Under the pieces are notes generated by a model. That model did not search any database and was not told where the DNA came from. It saw only the letters and a list, made by a program, of their open reading frames with translations. A DNA stretch of 64,000 bases from Cystobacter fuscus DSM 2262 (GTDB lineage: Bacteria; Myxococcota; Myxococcia; Myxococcales; Myxococcaceae): contig NZ_ANAH02000015.1 of the NCBI RefSeq assembly GCF_000335475.2, positions 124,001 through 188,000 on the forward strand, read 5' to 3'. Below, in pieces: positions 60,195 through 64,000 of the stretch (positions are counted from its first letter, which is position 1; each line of letters opens with the position of its first letter). A program made the translations under genes and the position numbers.

Positions 60195-60554
60195 ATGAAC
60201 ATCAAGACACTCGCGTCCGCCGCCACCCTGTTGTGCACCCTGGCCCCGCTGACCCTCGCCTCGGCGCAGTCCGGCACTTCGACCTACGTATTCGAGACCG
60301 TGGACAGCATCGAAGCCGATGTCGGGGTGAGCACATTCAAGCTCACCGGCATCATCCGGGGTGAAGCCACTCCACGGACCATCTCGTTCGACACCTGGAT
60401 GAGTTCGGGCAATGACCAACTGGCAGCGCTCCTCCGTTCCTGCGAACGCTTCGCGTTGATCTCCATGAACAAGCCGGGCCAGTACCATCTCGAGGTGCGG
60501 CACGATCCGTACAGCTCTTTCACCCTCCTGGGCTGCAAGCTCACCCGTCGCTAA
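60195..60554 (+). CDS. small secreted protein
   Basis: 119 residues, ATG 60195, with GGGGGAAA upstream. Signal peptide AATLLCTLAPLTLASAQS. The mature part (YVFETVDSIEADVGVSTFKL, SFDTWMSSGNDQLAALLRSC, S-S-F-T-L-L-G-C-K-L) has one Cys near the middle and one at the end, suitable for a disulfide. Not recognised. Confidence 0.65.
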   Translation: MNIKTLASAATLLCTLAPLTLASAQSGTSTYVFETVDSIEADVGVSTFKLTGIIRGEATPRTISFDTWMSSGNDQLAALLRSCERFALISMNKPGQYHLEVRHDPYSSFTLLGCKLTRR

Positions 60555-60591
60555 TCCCTCTCCACCCCGAAGACAGACAGAGGGCGGACAG

Positions 60592-62370
60592 ATGACACGA
60601 CGGATGGGATGGGCGCTCGCGCTGGCGCTGATGGGCGCGCAGCTCGGCTGTGGCTCGGACAGCGACGGCGATGGAATCCACGACGGCGCGGACTGTGCCC
60701 CGGACTCGGACTCCAGTTGGAAGCAACTGACGATGTATGACGACGCCGATGGGGACAAGTATGGGAGTGGCGAGCCCCGCATGATCTGCATCGGGAAGAC
60801 CCTGCCCCCGGGGCTCTCCACCCAGGGCGGCGATTGCGCGCCCGAGGACGCGACTCGGTGGATGTCCCTGACGGGCAAGGGCTACTACGCCGACGCCGAC
60901 GGCGACGGGAAGGCGGTCCACGCACCGTCGAGTGACTGCGTGGGCGCCAACACCACCGGCTACCTCCGGGTCCAGGGCACGGACTGCGACGACGCGGATC
61001 CCAAGGTCTGGACCTCGCGCTCCCTGTACGCGGACGAGGACGGAGATGGTGTCGCGGAGGGAGAGGCCTCGCTCCACTGTATCGGGAGCAGCGTGCCGCC
61101 GGGTATGTCCGAGACGGCCTCGGATTGCGCGCCCGGGGACTCCACCCGCTACCGCACCTGGAACCACGTGGGCCGGGACGAGGATGGAGATGGGTTCTTC
61201 GTGTCCGCCCCGGGCACCCTGTGCATCGGCGAGGCGCCTCCCGCGGGCTACACCTCCTCCACCCTGACCCGCCTGGATTGTGACGACACCCGCGCGGACG
61301 TGTGGACCCCCCTCGTCCAATACCTCGACTCCGACGGAGACCAGGTGGGGAGCGGCCCCGCGGAGACCTTGTGCTCCGGCGAAGGCGTCCGGCCCGGCTA
61401 CTCCCTCGGGGCAGGCGACTGCGCACCTGACGACAACACCCGCTGGATGTTGCACTCCTACCTCTGGCGCGACGCGGATGGGGACGGCGCCACCGTGTCC
61501 CAGACGGGACAGGTCTGCGGTGGATTCCAGATACCGGCCGGCTTCTCCATGACGCCGGGGACCCACCTCGACTGTGATGACACCCGCGCCGAGGTAAGTG
61601 TCACCTGGAGTGTCTTTCCGGATGCGGACCAGGACGGAGTGGGCGCCGGTGCACAGCGGACGATCTGCGCGGGCACGACCCGTCCCGCCGGCTACGCGGA
61701 CACGGGCACGGACTGCGCTCCCGATGACGCCCTGCGCTGGCGCACCTTCACCCCCAGGTTCCGCGACACGGATGGGGATGGTTTCACCGTGGCGCCCGGC
61801 GGCCCTGTCTGCCTGGGTGCGTCCACCCAGGGCTATCCGGACACCAGCCGGGGCACCGACTGCGATGACACCCGGGCGGAGGTGTACCAATCACTCCAGG
61901 TCCACGTGGACATGGACGGAGATGGCGTGGGCTCGGGCCCCGCGCTGACGCTGTGCACCAATGGCTCGCCCCCCGCGGGCCACTCGCTCCAGGGCACCGA
62001 CTGCGCTCCCGATGACGCCTCGCGCTGGCGGCTGCACGCCTTCAAGTACGTGGACGCCGATGGGGACGGCCACACCCTGCCCTCCACCGGCCAGGTCTGC
62101 GCCGCCGCCACCCTCCCCCCGCCCTACACTCCCTCGGCCTCCGGCAACGACTGCGACGACGCCGACCCCGCCCGCTTCCTCTGGCGCGTCCTCTACCCGG
62201 ACCGGGATGGCGATGGCGTGGGCACGCCGCCCCGCGTCGTGCTGTGCCTGGACGACGCTCCCCCCCCGCCCGGCTACTCCATCTACGGCTTCGACCCGGA
62301 CGACTCCGACCCGGCCTCGCGCGACCCGGCCGATGAGTCCGAGTTGGATGAGTTTCTCTTCACGCAATGA
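60592..62370 (+). CDS. MopE-like metal-binding repeat lipoprotein
   Basis: 592 residues. Lipobox AQLGC (Cys20). Eleven repeat units of about 48 residues follow, each with a D-C-x-x start, a D-x-D-G-D-G metal loop and a central Cys. From the second unit on, the D-C-A-P type (for example DCAPEDATRW) alternates with the D-C-D-D type (DCDDADPKVW), so the higher-order unit is a pair of about 98 residues. The units match the 'putative metal-binding motif' of MopE, a surface copper-binding protein, although Ca2+ is equally possible here. Likely a surface protein. Confidence 0.85.
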   Translation: MTRRMGWALALALMGAQLGCGSDSDGDGIHDGADCAPDSDSSWKQLTMYDDADGDKYGSGEPRMICIGKTLPPGLSTQGGDCAPEDATRWMSLTGKGYYADADGDGKAVHAPSSDCVGANTTGYLRVQGTDCDDADPKVWTSRSLYADEDGDGVAEGEASLHCIGSSVPPGMSETASDCAPGDSTRYRTWNHVGRDEDGDGFFVSAPGTLCIGEAPPAGYTSSTLTRLDCDDTRADVWTPLVQYLDSDGDQVGSGPAETLCSGEGVRPGYSLGAGDCAPDDNTRWMLHSYLWRDADGDGATVSQTGQVCGGFQIPAGFSMTPGTHLDCDDTRAEVSVTWSVFPDADQDGVGAGAQRTICAGTTRPAGYADTGTDCAPDDALRWRTFTPRFRDTDGDGFTVAPGGPVCLGASTQGYPDTSRGTDCDDTRAEVYQSLQVHVDMDGDGVGSGPALTLCTNGSPPAGHSLQGTDCAPDDASRWRLHAFKYVDADGDGHTLPSTGQVCAAATLPPPYTPSASGNDCDDADPARFLWRVLYPDRDGDGVGTPPRVVLCLDDAPPPPGYSIYGFDPDDSDPASRDPADESELDEFLFTQ

Positions 62371-62393
62371 GAAAAGGAACACATCGAGAATTT

Positions 62394-62424
62394 GGGAAAT
62401 CTTGACTTGGCCGACATATTTCCC
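62394..62424. promoter_or_regulatory. inverted repeat in AT-rich gap
   Basis: GGGAAAT (62394-62400) is the reverse complement of ATTTCCC (62418-62424), with a 17-base spacer holding TTGACT. It could be an operator overlapping a promoter for the protease at 62610, or a weak hairpin after the MopE-like gene. Confidence 0.35.
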
Positions 62425-62446
62425 AGAGTGAAAATATCTGCTAATA

Positions 62447-62478
62447 CCTCCCACCGAGAATACATGTGTTGTGGGAGG
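62447..62478. promoter_or_regulatory. 8-bp perfect inverted repeat / hairpin
   Basis: CCTCCCAC (62447-62454) and GTGGGAGG (62471-62478) with a 16-base AT-rich loop. Placed in the 239-base gap between the repeat lipoprotein and protease genes. Reads as either a terminator without a T-run or a transcript leader hairpin of the protease gene. Confidence 0.4.
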
Positions 62479-62609
62479 CCCCTTCAGGACAAGCATTGAA
62501 GAAACGGGCCGCCCACGTGACTCCGGGGGAAAGGTTCGGGCCCTCGGGCCCGCGTCCCAGCCTCCGAGGTCACGGTCATGTCTCCCCCCTCACACCGGAG
62601 TCAGGACGG

Positions 62610-64000
62610 ATGACGAAGGCCTCTTTCCTCAAGTTCCACGTAACGCCCACGGTACTGCTCGGCCTCAGCCTGCTGGCAGCGCCCTGTGCGGAGGCCGCCA
62701 AGGTTCTGGAGCCGCGGCTGTCCACGGTGAAGCCCACCACTCCCGAGCTGGACGAGGAGACACCGGTCCAGCGCCTGGTCGTGAAGTTCCACGAGGGGAC
62801 GCGGGTGCGCCTGCGCGGCGGGGTGATGCAGATCCTCAGCGAGGAGCGCGACGCGGACGAGCGCGGTCGCATGCAGCGCCACCACGTCACCGACGTGCGG
62901 CTGAACACGGACGTCTCCGAGCTACAGCGCATGGTGCAGAACAAGGCCCGCGGGCGCCGGCCCGAGCGGCTGTTCCGCGAGCCCGAGTCCACCCTGGCCG
63001 CGCGCAAGCACCTGGCCGAGGAGCTCAGTGGCAAGGAGATGGCGGACCTGGACCTCTATTACGAGCTGCCGCTGGAGCCCGGCATGCAGGCGGCCGACGT
63101 GAACGAGCTGGTCATGCAGCTCAACGCGCTGGACAGCGTGGAGATCGCCTACGCCGAGCCCGTGTCGTGGACGGCCAGTGTGTCGGCGTGGGACGCGCGC
63201 GGCAACGCCACCGCGAGCTATGAGCTGAAGCAGGGCTACCTGGACGCGGCGCCCGTGGGCATCGACGCGCGCTACGCCTGGTCGGTGCCCGGCGGCCGGG
63301 GCCAGGGCGTGCGGCTCATCGACGTGGAGGGCGCCTGGAACAGTCGGCACGAGGATCTGCCGGCCTTCTTCTACTGGGGCGGCGAGCAGTTGCAGGGCGT
63401 GGACTGGCGCGACCACGGCACCGCGGTGATGGGGGTGATGGTGGGCCAGGACAATGGGTATGGCATCACCGGCATCGCGAACGGGGCCATGGCGGGACGC
63501 CAGGGCATCGCCACCCAGAGCATGGCGAGCGCCATCCAGCACGCGGCGCGCGCCGCGGGCCGGGGCGGCGTGGTCCTGGTGGAGTTGCAGGCCCCGGGCC
63601 CCAAGACCCAGAAGGGCTGCGCCTGCAATCTCAGCCAGTGCAACTACGTGCCCCTGGAGTACTGGCGGGCCAACTTCGACGCCATCGCGCAGGCCACCGC
63701 CCACGGCGTACACGTGGTGGAGGCGGCCGGCAATGGCGGCGCGGACCTGGATGATGCCGCCTACCATGGCGCCTTCGACCGGGCGGTGCGCGACTCGGGC
63801 GCCATCCTCGTGGGCGCCAGCTCCGCCACCGGCCACGTCCCCATGTGCTGGACCAACCACGGCTCGCGCGTGGACGTGCACAGCTGGGGCGAGAAGGTCG
63901 TCACCCTGGGCTTTGGCGACCTGAGCGGCCTGGGCGAGAACCGGGGCTACACGGACTCCTTCAATGGCACCTCGAGCGCGGCCCCCATCGTGGCCGGAGC
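62610..64000 (+). CDS. subtilisin-family (S8) serine protease, C-terminus beyond window
   Basis: 463 codons are visible; the gene runs off the right edge. ATG 62610 with CAGGACGG upstream. Signal peptide LLGLSLLAAPCAEAA, then an N-terminal propeptide-like part. The S8 triad is visible: Asp238 in VRLIDVEGAW, His269 in DWRDHGTAVMG, Ser near 455 in FNGTSSAAPIVAG, with the oxyanion Asn in VVEAAGNGG. Cys pairs (KGCACNLSQC) lie in an insert. Likely secreted as a digestive or processing protease; it follows the repeat lipoprotein. Confidence 0.92.
   Translation, partial: MTKASFLKFHVTPTVLLGLSLLAAPCAEAAKVLEPRLSTVKPTTPELDEETPVQRLVVKFHEGTRVRLRGGVMQILSEERDADERGRMQRHHVTDVRLNTDVSELQRMVQNKARGRRPERLFREPESTLAARKHLAEELSGKEMADLDLYYELPLEPGMQAADVNELVMQLNALDSVEIAYAEPVSWTASVSAWDARGNATASYELKQGYLDAAPVGIDARYAWSVPGGRGQGVRLIDVEGAWNSRHEDLPAFFYWGGEQLQGVDWRDHGTAVMGVMVGQDNGYGITGIANGAMAGRQGIATQSMASAIQHAARAAGRGGVVLVELQAPGPKTQKGCACNLSQCNYVPLEYWRANFDAIAQATAHGVHVVEAAGNGGADLDDAAYHGAFDRAVRDSGAILVGASSATGHVPMCWTNHGSRVDVHSWGEKVVTLGFGDLSGLGENRGYTDSFNGTSSAAPIVAG

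Overview
The window is high-GC DNA with myxobacterial codon use and gene content: many secreted lipoproteins, hybrid sensor kinases, a Ser/Thr kinase paired with a DUF2381 protein, MopE-type repeat proteins, and polymorphic toxin/immunity pairs. It most likely comes from a myxobacterial chromosome of the Archangium/Cystobacter kind; that placement is inferred from gene content and composition, not from a marker gene. No tRNA, rRNA, CRISPR array or transposase was seen.

Layout. 1-15.7 kb is ordinary chromosomal housekeeping and accessory sequence: small conserved proteins, an ornithine-cyclodeaminase-like enzyme, a GAF/PAS histidine kinase, a membrane-linked metallophosphoesterase, an aldo/keto reductase plus flavin oxidoreductase pair, a metallo-beta-lactamase-fold hydrolase, a SEC-C-tagged methionine aminopeptidase, a Fic protein, and a relic of an RmlD-like gene. 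15.8-23.1 kb is the most unusual region. A roughly 1.75-kb module, encoding a Sec-exported putative PD-(D/E)XK nuclease translationally coupled to a DUF3396 (type VI immunity family) protein, is present three times in direct tandem. The third nuclease gene is frameshifted while its partner is intact. A fourth immunity gene survives only as its two ends, and between them sits AT-richer DNA encoding a DACNV/diadenylate-cyclase-like protein with intact DGA and RHR motifs.

23-40 kb carries a Xaa-Pro peptidase, the DUF2381/kinase operon, a START protein, a HAD 5'-nucleotidase, a LysR regulator ending in a 14-bp tandem repeat, thioredoxin, a pair of small paralogues flanking an RDD protein (one behind a ribosome-site hairpin), a four-gene lipoprotein/protease cluster, a solitary CheR, a CAP lipoprotein and an FKBP isomerase. 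40-48.7 kb is dominated by signalling: two overlapping hybrid kinases coupled to a GNAT protein, a TPR lipoprotein, a GAF/PAS kinase and an MHS-family transporter. 48.8-52.8 kb contains a MerR/hydrolase operon and a second toxin/immunity candidate (AHH lipoprotein plus Imm11), which resembles the SitA/SitI kin-discrimination systems of myxobacteria.

53-59.4 kb is a tightly coupled four-gene operon (NqrB-like/FG-GAP/ASPIC membrane protein, GNAT-like protein, GH3 amido synthetase, Rieske oxygenase) that looks like an undescribed tailoring or biosynthetic pathway. The window closes with an 11-unit MopE-like repeat lipoprotein and the start of a subtilisin-family protease that runs off the right edge.
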